This document shows positions 18,421 through 27,681 of a DNA stretch of 64,000 nt, piece after piece. The DNA lies in the NCBI GenBank assembly GCA_015258785.1, contig JABZHP010000003.1:1-64000 (forward strand), read 5' to 3'. A program made the translations under genes and the position numbers. The notes beneath the pieces are model-generated. The model worked only from the letters and a program-made list of their open reading frames with translations, was not told the origin of the DNA and searched no databases. The stretch's first letter is position 1; every line of letters begins with the position of its first letter. The stretch is from Atopobium sp. GTDB taxonomy: Bacteria > Actinomycetota > Coriobacteriia > Coriobacteriales > Atopobiaceae.

Positions 18421-19545
18421 TTAGCAGCCAACAGACACAAGGTCGTGTGTGGACTGAGTAAAGACATCGTAGCCGTCCTCAGTAACAACGCCAAAGTCCT
18501 CAAGACGGATACCAAACTTGCCAGGCAGGTAAATGCCAGGCTCATCGGTAACAACAGAACCTGCTGCAATAACCTTGTTCCAGCGAGGGTTGAAGAATGG
18601 ACGCTCGTGAATCTCAACGCCAACACCGTGGCCAAGGCCATGGCCAAAGTACTCACCGTAGCCAGCCTCAGAGATAACCTTAACTGCAAGGTTATGAATA
18701 TCAGAACCAGTGACACCTGCATGAATAGCTGCCGCGCAAGTTTCGTTTGCCTTGCGGACAACGTCAAAGACGTGCTGCTGCTCCTCGGAAGGTGCGCCAA
18801 CAACAACAGTACGGGTCATATCTGAGTGGTAATCCAGGTAACCTGCACCGTAGTCCATAACAATCATGTCGCCTGTCTGAACTACGCGCTCACCTGGCTG
18901 TGCATGAGGATTAGCACCATTAGGACCAGAAGCAATGATGGAATCAAAGGACAGGGCATCTGCACCGTTAGAGAGCATGTAGTTCTCAAGCTCTGCGCGA
19001 ATCTGCTGCTCAGTAAGGCCTGGCTTAATGTACTTGCAGATGTGGAGGAACGCCTTGTCAGTAATTGACTGAGCGTGCTTCATAAGCTCAATTTCAGCTG
19101 GGTCTTTAACAATACGCAGCTCAGCAATATCACCATGCATGCGTGGAAGCAAAGCAGCAACAGAACGATCGCGCAATGCCTGCTCAAGGCCATCAAAGAA
19201 CGCAAGATCAACGGTGTCCTCAATAGCAACTACGCGAGCACGAGCCTCAGCAATATGAGCGGCAACCCACTCGGTAGGAGTAGCGACTTCCTGGTCAAAC
19301 TTCCATGGAGAATCAGCACCAAGGCGCTCCAGGAATGTGTTGTAGTAACGAGAGTCAGTGTGCATGAAGAGCCCATCCTGCGTAATAAATGCAGTATGTG
19401 CCTGCTCAAAGTCAAAGACACGCTCAGCGTCAGTCAACCAACGAAGGTCTGGGTTGTGACGTAGAACAACAGCGTCGTAACCCCTCTGAGCCATTACCTC
19501 GCGAAAGCGCGCAACGCGCTTTGCTGCTGCCTGTAAATCTGCCAT
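18421..19545 (-). CDS. pepQ: Xaa-Pro aminopeptidase/dipeptidase (M24 family)
   Basis: Cytoplasmic metallopeptidase that cleaves Xaa-Pro bonds. The frame is open further upstream, but the ATG at 19545 has AAGGGAT before it and gives 374 residues with the usual start. A creatinase-type N-terminal domain (about 1-125) precedes the pita-bread domain. The five dinuclear metal ligands are visible in order: Asp in MDYGAGY, Asp in SDMTRT, His in GHGLGHGVG, Glu in TDEPGIY and Glu in RLEDFGVV. Aminopeptidase versus dipeptidase action cannot be decided from sequence. Confidence 0.92.
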   Translation of the reverse strand: MADLQAAAKRVARFREVMAQRGYDAVVLRHNPDLRWLTDAERVFDFEQAHTAFITQDGLFMHTDSRYYNTFLERLGADSPWKFDQEVATPTEWVAAHIAEARARVVAIEDTVDLAFFDGLEQALRDRSVAALLPRMHGDIAELRIVKDPAEIELMKHAQSITDKAFLHICKYIKPGLTEQQIRAELENYMLSNGADALSFDSIIASGPNGANPHAQPGERVVQTGDMIVMDYGAGYLDYHSDMTRTVVVGAPSEEQQHVFDVVRKANETCAAAIHAGVTGSDIHNLAVKVISEAGYGEYFGHGLGHGVGVEIHERPFFNPRWNKVIAAGSVVTDEPGIYLPGKFGIRLEDFGVVTEDGYDVFTQSTHDLVSVGC

Positions 19546-19591
19546 TTCAAATCCCTTCTCGAGATGTTTACAACAAAGAGTTGCACCTAGT

Positions 19592-19633
19592 GGAGCCGCA
19601 TCAGCAAACAGGCTCCTTACTGCAAGATGCGGC
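19592..19633 (-). promoter_or_regulatory. Overlapping alternative hairpins upstream of pepQ
   Basis: Two inverted repeats share bases and cannot form together: GGAGCC (19592-19597) with GGCTCC (19611-19616), and GCCGCATC (19595-19602) with GATGCGGC (19626-19633). The second begins inside the end of the AroB-like coding region. No T-run follows, so a terminator is unlikely. This is a possible leader switch or RNA-processing element between the two genes; nothing beyond the pairing supports a function. Confidence 0.35.
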
Positions 19634-19636
19634 GCT

Positions 19637-20773
19637 TTAATGCGAAGCGTGAGCCTCACACCAAGCGCGGGCATGCTCGGCGAGAAGTTCCTCGTCGACC
19701 GATGCTAATCTTACCCTTCCAATAGACATTGGAATCGGCAACATAAAACGATTAGTAGAATGGAAACATTCTTGTTTGAGCGCTTCGATAAGCTGCTCAG
19801 AAGTAATGTCACAGGTAACAAAACCAATATTCAAGCGCTCAAGAATCTCGTCTTGGGCAAGCATATCGTCAAAAGAAAGCGCCTCTTTAGCTACTGCAAT
19901 TCTTGCCGAGAAACGCAGTGCGTCTGCATAAAGTGCAGAAAGAGGCTGATCAGCTGGGATGAGCGGGCGAAGTGCCTCCACAATAATCCAACCGTAAGGG
20001 ACAGACTGCTGAATAGCAATAGCGGAAGAATCAGAGAGACGGCCACGGGTCTTAGTAGACTCTGCCAGCTGCTCTGCAACTATATCGGCAACTCCAGAGG
20101 AGAGGTTATCTGCTCTATCCCAAATGCGTCCAAACTCCGCCTCGTTATCAGACATAGCCGTTGCAACCATACATACCTGCGCAACCTTAGCGCTGTCATC
20201 GCAAAGATCCATAACCTCAAGATCTGCAAAGCAGAAACGAGCACAAGGCTTAGTGGTAACAAGACGCTGATGTTCATCGTCAGTATCAAGCGCGCGAGGA
20301 GTAATAGACGAGACAATAACTGCTGCTAAATCAAGTGGAACAGTAGCAAGGGAGACTCCCCCACACCACTTGTTTGCCACGTGATTAGCAAGAGAAATGA
20401 CGCCCTCGTGGCCCACGGCAACTACTAAATCATCAGCTGTCAGGTGCATTTCTGCCAAAGCAGACAATACCTGTGCCTCAGTTGCAACGGTAGTTGCTGC
20501 CTTGCCATCTTCTACATCTACACGTGTGACGAGAAAACCAATGGTGGTGAGGTCTCTACGCAGAAGCTCAGCAAGGTCTTCGTCTGCTTGATTGCTGACA
20601 AGAAAAGCACAGCGATGAGGTCTTCCCACTGCGGTTCTGAGCTCAGTACCAAAGTTTGAAAGAACACCCGCACCAGAACGAAGTGCAATAGAGCCGCCGG
20701 GAATAGAAACCCACTGTTTGATCTGAACAGGTGGCAATTCCTCTTCAAGTTCAGTCTGGACGTTGTCACTCAT
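19637..20773 (-). CDS. AroB-like protein (3-dehydroquinate synthase fold), active site lost
   Basis: A 378-residue protein whose central part aligns by eye with 3-dehydroquinate synthase, notably GHEGVISLANHVAN and VPLDLAAVIVSS, which match the GGGVIGDLAGFVA and VPTTLLAQVDSS segments of AroB. The catalytic parts are not conserved. The GGKT after SS is replaced by ITPR. The zinc-binding His of GHTFGHAIE falls in VPYGWIIVE, and HGEAV is replaced by YADAL. Dehydroquinate synthesis is therefore unlikely. The ATG at 20773 overlaps the aroK stop by four bases (ATGA), behind AAAGAGG. The gene is intact and coupled to an apparently functional aroK, so a non-catalytic or different role is possible. 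Confidence 0.75.
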   Translation of the reverse strand: MSDNVQTELEEELPPVQIKQWVSIPGGSIALRSGAGVLSNFGTELRTAVGRPHRCAFLVSNQADEDLAELLRRDLTTIGFLVTRVDVEDGKAATTVATEAQVLSALAEMHLTADDLVVAVGHEGVISLANHVANKWCGGVSLATVPLDLAAVIVSSITPRALDTDDEHQRLVTTKPCARFCFADLEVMDLCDDSAKVAQVCMVATAMSDNEAEFGRIWDRADNLSSGVADIVAEQLAESTKTRGRLSDSSAIAIQQSVPYGWIIVEALRPLIPADQPLSALYADALRFSARIAVAKEALSFDDMLAQDEILERLNIGFVTCDITSEQLIEALKQECFHSTNRFMLPIPMSIGRVRLASVDEELLAEHARAWCEAHASH

Positions 20774-21318
20774 AGAAGACCTCTTTCCCAAAGCAGCTTG
20801 CCAGAATCAATGGCTACCTGCTCAAATGTTTTCTCACGAATATCAATAGTAATGTCAGCAGCGGCCTCATAACGTGGACGCAGGCGTCTATAGAGCTGAG
20901 TAGCGTTTTCAAAGCTTCCCAGATCGGGACGCCTATCCGTGCGCTGAATTTGGCGAAGCGAGTCAGAAAGATCGCCGTCGAGAAACACAATGACCCCCAT
21001 CTCACGCATAAGCGCAAGATTGACGTCCTTCTCGACAATTCCACCGCCGCAGCTTACGAGCAGTGACTTCTTAGACTTAAGCGTGTGCAAAACCTCAGTT
21101 TCTGCCTGCCTAAAAAGCTCTTCACCGTCATCTTCGTAGATTTCTGCCAGTGATTTACCTGCTATACGCTCTGCTAGGCGATCGGTGTCAACATAACGGC
21201 GGTGAAACAGCTCGCCCAAATTACGTGCGAGTGTAGACTTTCCGGCACCCAGAAAGCCTACAAAAAAGATATGATCACAGCCCTCATGTACAACGTATCT
21301 TGAATCGCGAAGCTCCAT
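20770..21318 (-). CDS. aroK: Shikimate kinase
   Basis: Phosphorylates shikimate at O3 in the chorismate pathway. The start is the ATG at 21318 behind GGAGGAG, giving 182 residues. The key elements are all present: P-loop GFLGAGKST, the DTD pair that binds shikimate and magnesium, the GGG motif in SCGGGIV and the lid arginine in RRPDL. It is read just before the degraded AroB homologue. A complete shikimate pathway cannot be judged from this window. Confidence 0.88.
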   Translation of the reverse strand: MELRDSRYVVHEGCDHIFFVGFLGAGKSTLARNLGELFHRRYVDTDRLAERIAGKSLAEIYEDDGEELFRQAETEVLHTLKSKKSLLVSCGGGIVEKDVNLALMREMGVIVFLDGDLSDSLRQIQRTDRRPDLGSFENATQLYRRLRPRYEAAADITIDIREKTFEQVAIDSGKLLWERGLL

Positions 21319-21382
21319 ACTCCTCCAGCCTTTCAAGATGATTCTATCATCGAGTTGGAGCAAGTAAACTAAAGCCGTCTTG

Positions 21383-21880
21383 TTATGACGTAAAAGTTAC
21401 ATTTTTTAAAATGCGGCGCTCTACGTGACGAATGATATTGGTGTACCAAAGATCCTCGGTAGACTGCGGCTTTACCAAAATAGTTGAAACGCCAGCCAAA
21501 TTACCTGCAATAACATCGGTAAAAATCTGGTCTCCCACCATCACGGTTTGCTCTTTAGTTGCCGAGAAACGCTTCATAGCAGCAGTTAGCGCGCGAGGAA
21601 GCGGCTTACACGCAAAGCCTTCTCCTTCAATTCCCAGCTCGTGAGCGCTACGCTGGACCTCATTGAGGTGAATGTTATTGGAGATGAGACAGAGCGTTAA
21701 TCCAGCCGCATGAGCCTTCTCAAACCAAGCAGAAACCTCTGGCGGAACCATCTTGGTGTCTCGGGGCACACAGGTATTATCGCGATCTAAGAGCACAAGC
21801 TTAATCCCCTGCTGAACCAAATCCTCTATTGAGATGTATTCAACAGCAGAAACGTAGTGTGTTGCTTTGATCAAACTCAT
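21383..21880 (-). CDS. YqeG family HAD IIIA-type phosphatase
   Basis: Protein of 165 residues from the ATG at 21880. It has the HAD motif I in LVLLDRDNTCVP, motif II Ser/Asn in LCLISNN, the motif III lysine in ACKPLPRAL and motif IV in VMVGDQIFTDVIAGN. YqeG proteins are conserved next to aroE, aroK or ribosome assembly genes in Gram-positive bacteria, but the substrate is not established. The long frame upstream overlaps mltG and is unlikely to be translated as part of this protein. Confidence 0.88.
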   Translation of the reverse strand: MSLIKATHYVSAVEYISIEDLVQQGIKLVLLDRDNTCVPRDTKMVPPEVSAWFEKAHAAGLTLCLISNNIHLNEVQRSAHELGIEGEGFACKPLPRALTAAMKRFSATKEQTVMVGDQIFTDVIAGNLAGVSTILVKPQSTEDLWYTNIIRHVERRILKNVTFTS

Positions 21881-21890
21881 GCCACACCAA

Positions 21891-23201
21891 CTATTGCTTG
21901 CTTGCGGCTTCACGCTCGCGTGCATTTTCAATAGCCTGCTGATGCTCGTCGTACGTCTCTGAGAAGACGTGCTCATCCGAGGTAATCCAGAAGTAGTAAT
22001 AATTGGTTGCTGCTGGATCCATAGCCGCCTTAATAGAGGCATAACCTGGGGAGCAAATAGGCGTAGGAGTCAAACCCTTAAACGCATAGGTGTTATAGGG
22101 GTCGCTTGTCATCGAGCTGAGGTCTTCTGCAGTAGCTTCCCTACCCAGGGAATAAGCAAGGGTAGCGTCACTTTGCAGATACATATCATCGTACAGGCGG
22201 TTGTAGAAGACAGATGCAACCTTAGGACGGTCATCATCGGTCAGGGCTTCTCGCTCAATAATCGATGCCATGATAATGATTTGCTCGTTAGTAAGATTCA
22301 AGTTGTAACGCTTATTAAGCGTAATGCGAGCGGCATCTAGGTTAAGATCAGCCGTCTCTGTCTCAAACTGATCAAGCATGGCACGGATGACCGTATCGGC
22401 AGTTACATTGCTTTCTGTAAAGGTATAGGTCTTGGGGAACAAGTAGCCCTCAAGAGAATCATTAGCATCTACCGCGCCTGCAAGGAACGGATAGTCAGCA
22501 ACATAATTGGATGCTTTTGCCTGATTCAAGAAATCATCGCGAGAAATACCAAAGTAGTCCTGAACCAAATCCGCAACCTGAGAAACGGTATAACCTTCTG
22601 GTACGACAAAGCCACTACCAGGAGCATTAGGGCCAGAAATAAGCAGATGAACGATGTCTGCTGGCTTAGTACCAGTGGTAATAACATAGATACCGCTCTT
22701 AATTTTCTGCTCAGCATCCTGACGCTTTACCTGGTTTAAAAACTCGCTCTTAGTAGCAATAATTTTGTTCTCAAAAAGAATCTTTGCGACTTCCTGCGCA
22801 CCAGCACCATCTGGAATAGTAACGGTAACTTGCTGACCTGCGGTAATTTCTTGCGTATCGGAATTAGCGCGAGAAAGCTCTGGAAGCGCTACTTTCCATA
22901 CAAAGATGCCAAGGGCTGCAACCATGATAAAAGCGATAAGTGCCGCAAAAATACGAGAACGCTTTGAAGCCTTCTTATCTCTATGCTTTACCTGCTTGTT
23001 CTTTGCCATATGAGTGACTTGAGCGCTTCTTGAAGAAAGCTTGCCACCGGTAAGTGCAGGCAGCGATCCTGTAGCCTCAACTGAAGGCTGCGTGACCTGT
23101 TCCTGCTGAGTCTGCTCTTCCTGAGCCTGTCCTTCTGGTACAGGAGAAGAAAAATGTGCGCCCTGACGACGCGGAGAAGAACCATTTGATAGGGTGGGCA
23201 T
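21891..23201 (-). CDS. mltG: Endolytic transglycosylase MltG
   Basis: Membrane-anchored lytic transglycosylase of the YceG family that cuts nascent glycan strands and so sets their length. The 436-residue protein has a cytoplasmic, Gln/Glu-rich N-terminal ~80 residues, one transmembrane helix at about 84-105, a LysM-like region and the YceG catalytic domain. The catalytic Glu is in IIIMASIIEREA, and the C-terminal CSPGYASIKAAMDPAATNYY motif is typical. The start codon directly follows the ruvX stop (TAAATG). The mltG-ruvX-alaS order is common in Gram-positive bacteria. Confidence 0.93.
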   Translation of the reverse strand: MPTLSNGSSPRRQGAHFSSPVPEGQAQEEQTQQEQVTQPSVEATGSLPALTGGKLSSRSAQVTHMAKNKQVKHRDKKASKRSRIFAALIAFIMVAALGIFVWKVALPELSRANSDTQEITAGQQVTVTIPDGAGAQEVAKILFENKIIATKSEFLNQVKRQDAEQKIKSGIYVITTGTKPADIVHLLISGPNAPGSGFVVPEGYTVSQVADLVQDYFGISRDDFLNQAKASNYVADYPFLAGAVDANDSLEGYLFPKTYTFTESNVTADTVIRAMLDQFETETADLNLDAARITLNKRYNLNLTNEQIIIMASIIEREALTDDDRPKVASVFYNRLYDDMYLQSDATLAYSLGREATAEDLSSMTSDPYNTYAFKGLTPTPICSPGYASIKAAMDPAATNYYYFWITSDEHVFSETYDEHQQAIENAREREAASKQ

Positions 23202-23624
23202 TTAGTCTCCCTTATTCATCTGTGCATCAAGCCATGATTGCAAAAAGAGCGAAGCGGCAACCATGTCAACTTTTCCACGCATGGCTTTTTCAGATAAACC
23301 TTGCGCTCGAAGAATCTTCTTTGCTTCCGCAGAAGAAAGTCTTTCGTCAGTAAATTCTAATGGAAGTTGGCAGTTCTTCGCAATTTGCTCAGCTTGAGCG
23401 GTAATTTTTTGGGCCTGTGGTCCATCTTCGCCGGCGAGCGTTTTAGGACGACCACATAAAAGCAGTTCTGGCTCCCAATCTTCAAGCACAGCTTTAAACG
23501 TACGTGCATGTGAGAGCACCTCTTGCGCAGGTAGCACGCAAACAGGTGACGCAATAGCACCATCGGGGTCACTTACAGCAACCCCGATGCGAACTTCACC
23601 AATATCTAAAGCTAAAACGCGCAA
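23202..23624 (-). CDS. ruvX: Putative pre-16S rRNA nuclease / Holliday junction resolvase RuvX (YqgF)
   Basis: RNase H-fold protein of 140 residues. It opens with LALDIGEVRIGVAVSDPDG, contains LLCGRPKTLAGEDGPQAQ, and has the C-terminal DERLSSAEAKKIL segment, all typical of YqgF. The start is a TTG at 23624 only three bases after the alaS stop, with no convincing ribosome site. Translation probably depends on ribosomes finishing alaS. Essential in several bacteria, with a role in 16S rRNA 5' end maturation. Confidence 0.9.
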   Translation of the reverse strand: MRVLALDIGEVRIGVAVSDPDGAIASPVCVLPAQEVLSHARTFKAVLEDWEPELLLCGRPKTLAGEDGPQAQKITAQAEQIAKNCQLPLEFTDERLSSAEAKKILRAQGLSEKAMRGKVDMVAASLFLQSWLDAQMNKGD

Positions 23625-23627
23625 ACG

Positions 23628-26273
23628 TTACGCACCAAGCTTTGTTTTTGCAGCCTCAAGCGCGTCATCAATTCCTGCAGCATTTGAGCCACCTGCCTGC
23701 GCCATTGCTGGCTTACCACCACCACGGCCACCAACAAGCTCTGCAATCTCTTTTACAATGTCTCCTGCCGAGAAGCCCGCTGCAACTGCAGAATCAGTGG
23801 CACCTGCAAGCAGAGAAACCTTACCGTCAGCGGTTGCGGATGCAATGACGCAAGCAACAGGCTGGCCGTCAGATGCATCGCGGATGCCGTCCCATGCGGA
23901 GCGGAGTTCTTTGCCAGAAAGGCCCTCAAGCTTAGCAATTACGCAGCTATAGCCATTAAGCTGAACAGCAGACTTAAGTGCTTCTACTACCTGATTGCTA
24001 CCTGCTCCAGTTAGAGCAGCCTCAAGCTTATGGTTTGCAGTGCGAAGATCTTGCTGCAGCTGCTCAACGCGGTCTGCAACAGCAGAAGGACGAACCTTCA
24101 AAGCTGCGGCAACCTCATCAAGTTGAGCCAGGCGCTCATCAACGTACTCGATAGCGCCCATAGAAGTTACCGCCTCAATACGCCTTGAGTTAGAACCAAC
24201 GGAGCTCTCAGAAATAATCTTGAAGAGGCCAAGGTCGGCAGTGTTGCGTGCATGAGTACCACCGCAGAGCTCGCGAGAGAATGGAGCATCTTCTGCGCCA
24301 GCAGAGACAACACGTACGACATCGCCGTACTTCTCGCCAAAGAGTGCAACAGCGCCAGCAGCCTTTGCGTCCTCGATGCTCATGATCTGAGTAACAACAG
24401 GCTTAGCAGCAAAAATCTCTGCGTTAACCATGCCCTCAATGCGATCGAGCTCATCTTTGGTAAGAGCCTCAAAGTGCGTAAAGTCAAAGCGCATACGATC
24501 TGGAGCAACAAGAGAACCAGCCTGGTTCACGTGGTCGCCCAGAACCTTCTTGAGCGCTGCATCAAGCAGGTGAGTTGCGGTGTGGTTGCGACGAATGAGC
24601 TCACGACGACCAGCGTCAATGGTTGCGGTGACAGAGTCACCAACAGAGACGGTGCCCTCCTCTACCACGCCAACGTGGGACTCAAGTCCGCCGTCGCGGT
24701 GCTTGGTATCAGTGACGTGAACGTAGAGACCAGGAGCTGTCAGCTTGCCGGTGTCCCCTACCTGGCCACCCATCTCTGCATAGAAAGGCGTGCGGTCAAG
24801 TACAACCTCAACCTCAGAGCCAGCAGAAGCGGACTCAACCTCCTGTCCGTCCTGAACAAGAGCAACAACACGAACTCCGGAGAGCTCGTTGTTGTCATAG
24901 CCGTCAAAGACGGTCTCATCAAGGCGGTCAGAGAGTGCAACCCAAATGCTCTGAGCGTTACCCCAGGCATCGCGGTTAGCAGACTTACGAGCGCGCTCAC
25001 GCTGCTCAGTCATTGCAGCGTCAAAGGCGTCCATGTCAACAACGTGACCTGCATTTGCAGCAATCTCACGAGTAAGATCAATAGGGAATCCGTAGGTATC
25101 GTGCAGAAGGAATGCAACCTCACCAGAAAGCTGTGCGCCGTCCTCTAGCTGCTCAAGCTCTGCAGTGAGCTTGGACTCGCCTGCGTCGAGTGTAGCGCCA
25201 AAGCGCTCCTCTTCTGCAGTCAGAATGCCGTCGATAAGAGCGCTCTTCTCGACAAGCTCTGGATATTCTGCGCCAAGCAGAACAGCAACCTCATGTGCAT
25301 ACTCTGCCATGAAGGTGCCCTGAATGCCCAGTAAGCGGCCGTGGTAGACAGCGCGACGGAGCAGGCGGCGAAGAATGTAGCTTCTACCCTCGTTACCAGG
25401 GAGAATGCCGTCACCAATCATAAAGGTAACTGCACGAGAGTGGTCTGCAAGGATACGCAGGCTGCGGTCAATCTCATCAGTTGAGTGATACTTCTTACCA
25501 GAGAGTTTCTCGCCCAAAGAGATGAGGGTACGCATAATGTCACCCTCGTAATTGGTGCCCTCATGCTGCATGATAGCTGCAATACGCTCAAGACCCATGC
25601 CGGTATCGATGTTGCGATGAGGAAGCTCAGGCAGAGAACCATCTTCCTGGCGATCAAACTGAGTAAAGACGAGGTTCCAGAACTCAAGGTAACGGTCGCC
25701 ATCGTCTCCAGGAGCTTCTCCCTCAAACTCAGGACCCTGGTCAAAGTAAATCTCAGAGCAAGGACCACAAGGACCAGTTGGACCAGCTGCCCAGAAGTTG
25801 TCCTCCTCGCCCAGACGGGTGATGTGATCTTCTGCTACGCCAAGAGACTTCCAAATCTCAATTGCCTCATCGTCGTCAGTGAAGACCGTGAAGTACAGGC
25901 GATCAAGAGGCAGGCCAAGGTGCTCTGGAGAAGAAATAAACTCCATTGCCCAGGTACATGCATCGCGCTTGGTGTAACCACCAAAGGAGAAGTTACCCAG
26001 CATCTCAAAGAATGAGAGATGGCGAGAGTCGCCAATGTTGTCAATATCGTTAGTACGAAGGCACTTCTGGCAGGAAGTTGCGCCAATCTCCTTCATAGTC
26101 TTGATGCCCTGGTAATACTCCTTGAACTGGTTCATGCCAGCATTAGCAAGAAGCAGCGAAGGGTCAGAAGGCACCAGAGATGAAGAAGGATAGCGCTTGC
26201 AACCCTTGCTCTCAAAGAAACTTAGGAAGTCCTCGCGAATCTCTGCTGTTGTCATTGTTTTATAGTCAGCCAT
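23628..26273 (-). CDS. alaS: Alanine--tRNA ligase
   Basis: Charges tRNA-Ala and edits misacylated Ser/Gly-tRNA. The ATG at 26273 is chosen over one seven codons upstream because GGAGAAG lies 6 bases before it, giving 881 residues. The catalytic domain carries FFESKGCKRYPSSSLVPSDPSLL and the GPCGPCSEIYFD segment. The editing domain has the zinc motif HTATHLL and the later CGGTHA. The C-terminal DHHA1 region ends with GGRGGGKPAMAQAGG. Complete and ordinary. Confidence 0.97.
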   Translation of the reverse strand: MADYKTMTTAEIREDFLSFFESKGCKRYPSSSLVPSDPSLLLANAGMNQFKEYYQGIKTMKEIGATSCQKCLRTNDIDNIGDSRHLSFFEMLGNFSFGGYTKRDACTWAMEFISSPEHLGLPLDRLYFTVFTDDDEAIEIWKSLGVAEDHITRLGEEDNFWAAGPTGPCGPCSEIYFDQGPEFEGEAPGDDGDRYLEFWNLVFTQFDRQEDGSLPELPHRNIDTGMGLERIAAIMQHEGTNYEGDIMRTLISLGEKLSGKKYHSTDEIDRSLRILADHSRAVTFMIGDGILPGNEGRSYILRRLLRRAVYHGRLLGIQGTFMAEYAHEVAVLLGAEYPELVEKSALIDGILTAEEERFGATLDAGESKLTAELEQLEDGAQLSGEVAFLLHDTYGFPIDLTREIAANAGHVVDMDAFDAAMTEQRERARKSANRDAWGNAQSIWVALSDRLDETVFDGYDNNELSGVRVVALVQDGQEVESASAGSEVEVVLDRTPFYAEMGGQVGDTGKLTAPGLYVHVTDTKHRDGGLESHVGVVEEGTVSVGDSVTATIDAGRRELIRRNHTATHLLDAALKKVLGDHVNQAGSLVAPDRMRFDFTHFEALTKDELDRIEGMVNAEIFAAKPVVTQIMSIEDAKAAGAVALFGEKYGDVVRVVSAGAEDAPFSRELCGGTHARNTADLGLFKIISESSVGSNSRRIEAVTSMGAIEYVDERLAQLDEVAAALKVRPSAVADRVEQLQQDLRTANHKLEAALTGAGSNQVVEALKSAVQLNGYSCVIAKLEGLSGKELRSAWDGIRDASDGQPVACVIASATADGKVSLLAGATDSAVAAGFSAGDIVKEIAELVGGRGGGKPAMAQAGGSNAAGIDDALEAAKTKLGA

Positions 26274-26298
26274 AAAGTACTTCTCCGTATTCAAATAA

Positions 26299-27681
26299 CT
26301 ACTCTTTTGTACTGTCTGAGTCTACCGCATCTGACGATGGTTTATCTGGTTCCTTAGTAACTTCTTGAGTATTCCTAAAAAGTAACTGAGAAAAATCATG
26401 TCCAAGAATCTTGGGAGCGGGAGCTGAAGACTTGCTGCGCACATGAGCCGTAGTGTCTTGATCAACAAGACGCGACTCCTCAAAGAACTTTGGGTCATCT
26501 AGGGCATCATACTCTGGCAAAATAGCGCCAGACTCATCCACATACTGCGTCGAGTTAAAAAGCGCGCCATTTGGCGAGACGATCTGTCTGCCCGAATACT
26601 TCTCAAAGAAGTACACAAAGATGCCCCTCAGTGCTGCTGTCAAAGGTATGGCAAGAATAGTTCCAACTACTCCGCCAAGAGCGCTGCCAATGACAATACC
26701 AACGAGCGAAAGGCCCGGGTGAACTTTAACGCTCGTTGCCATAACCAAAGGTGAAAGCACGTTATCAACAACGTTTTGTGCAACCATCAAGATAACGATA
26801 GTCCATACGGTCATGACAGGGTCTACCAAGATGCTCAAAATAAGAGCAATACCTGCCGAGAAAACCGGTCCAACTACAGGAATAATATGGAAGATTCCTG
26901 TAACCATGCCAATAAGAGCGGCATAAGGGTTGCCTAAAATCAGACACCCAAAGTACACAAGAATGCCATTAACCGCAGAGGTAATGATAGTGCCTCGCAT
27001 ATATCCACTGGTAGATCTACTTAAGATTGCAAGAATAAGTCTGAACTCATTCTCTTTTTGAGGACCAGCAATAATAGCCATCTCACGGACAATAACTGGA
27101 TAATCTTTGGCAAGCCAATAGGCAAGAACCAGACCTAAGAAAAAGACCATGAGTTGGTTTGCCATAGAAGAGATGTTGCCTAAAGCAGATGTGGAAAGCC
27201 AACTCAAAATACCAGAAGCAACTGATATTCCAATACTTGATGCCTGTTCAATTGCAAGTTCTACCGTCTGTCTAACAGCAGGGTTACTTTGAGTGTCAAA
27301 GTTCTGCCAAAACTCCCTTGCCATTGCTCCTATCTGACTTGCATACGAAGGAGCATTTCTGAGTAGCGTAGTAAGCTCAAATACCAATGGCTGCGCAATC
27401 AAAATCAAAAATCCTACCAGCACAATAAGCGTAAGAACAAGCGCGATAAGAGCGGAAATGCCACGAGGCACTCCCCTGTCTTCAAGCCAATTGGTAACAG
27501 GGCTACAGACAAACGCAATAATTGAGCCAATGGCGAGCAGCTCAACAGCCTGTCCCAGGATACCAAGAACATACAGTGCAAGTGCAAACAATGCAGCCAG
27601 ACCAATGACTGTCCACACCATTAAGCCACGTTGTTTCCATTTTTGAGCTGAATCGGAAAAGTTTTGATGCTTTTGATCCAT
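26299..27681 (-). CDS. AI-2E family transporter
   Basis: Polytopic membrane protein of 460 residues with about eight transmembrane helices in the first 360 residues and a hydrophilic C-terminal tail. The family (PF01594) includes TqsA and sodium/proton or small-molecule exporters; the substrate cannot be deduced. Segments such as SGYMRGTIITSAVNGILVYFG and the GNPYAALIGMVTG loop are typical. The ATG shares one base with the stop codon of the upstream sigma factor gene (TAATG). Confidence 0.85.
   Translation of the reverse strand: MDQKHQNFSDSAQKWKQRGLMVWTVIGLAALFALALYVLGILGQAVELLAIGSIIAFVCSPVTNWLEDRGVPRGISALIALVLTLIVLVGFLILIAQPLVFELTTLLRNAPSYASQIGAMAREFWQNFDTQSNPAVRQTVELAIEQASSIGISVASGILSWLSTSALGNISSMANQLMVFFLGLVLAYWLAKDYPVIVREMAIIAGPQKENEFRLILAILSRSTSGYMRGTIITSAVNGILVYFGCLILGNPYAALIGMVTGIFHIIPVVGPVFSAGIALILSILVDPVMTVWTIVILMVAQNVVDNVLSPLVMATSVKVHPGLSLVGIVIGSALGGVVGTILAIPLTAALRGIFVYFFEKYSGRQIVSPNGALFNSTQYVDESGAILPEYDALDDPKFFEESRLVDQDTTAHVRSKSSAPAPKILGHDFSQLLFRNTQEVTKEPDKPSSDAVDSDSTKE

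Noticed and set aside
24252..25148. A 298-codon plus-strand open frame inside alaS
   Set aside because: It lies wholly antisense to conserved alaS codons, has no ribosome site and no recognisable protein features; it is a by-product of the codon use of the real gene.
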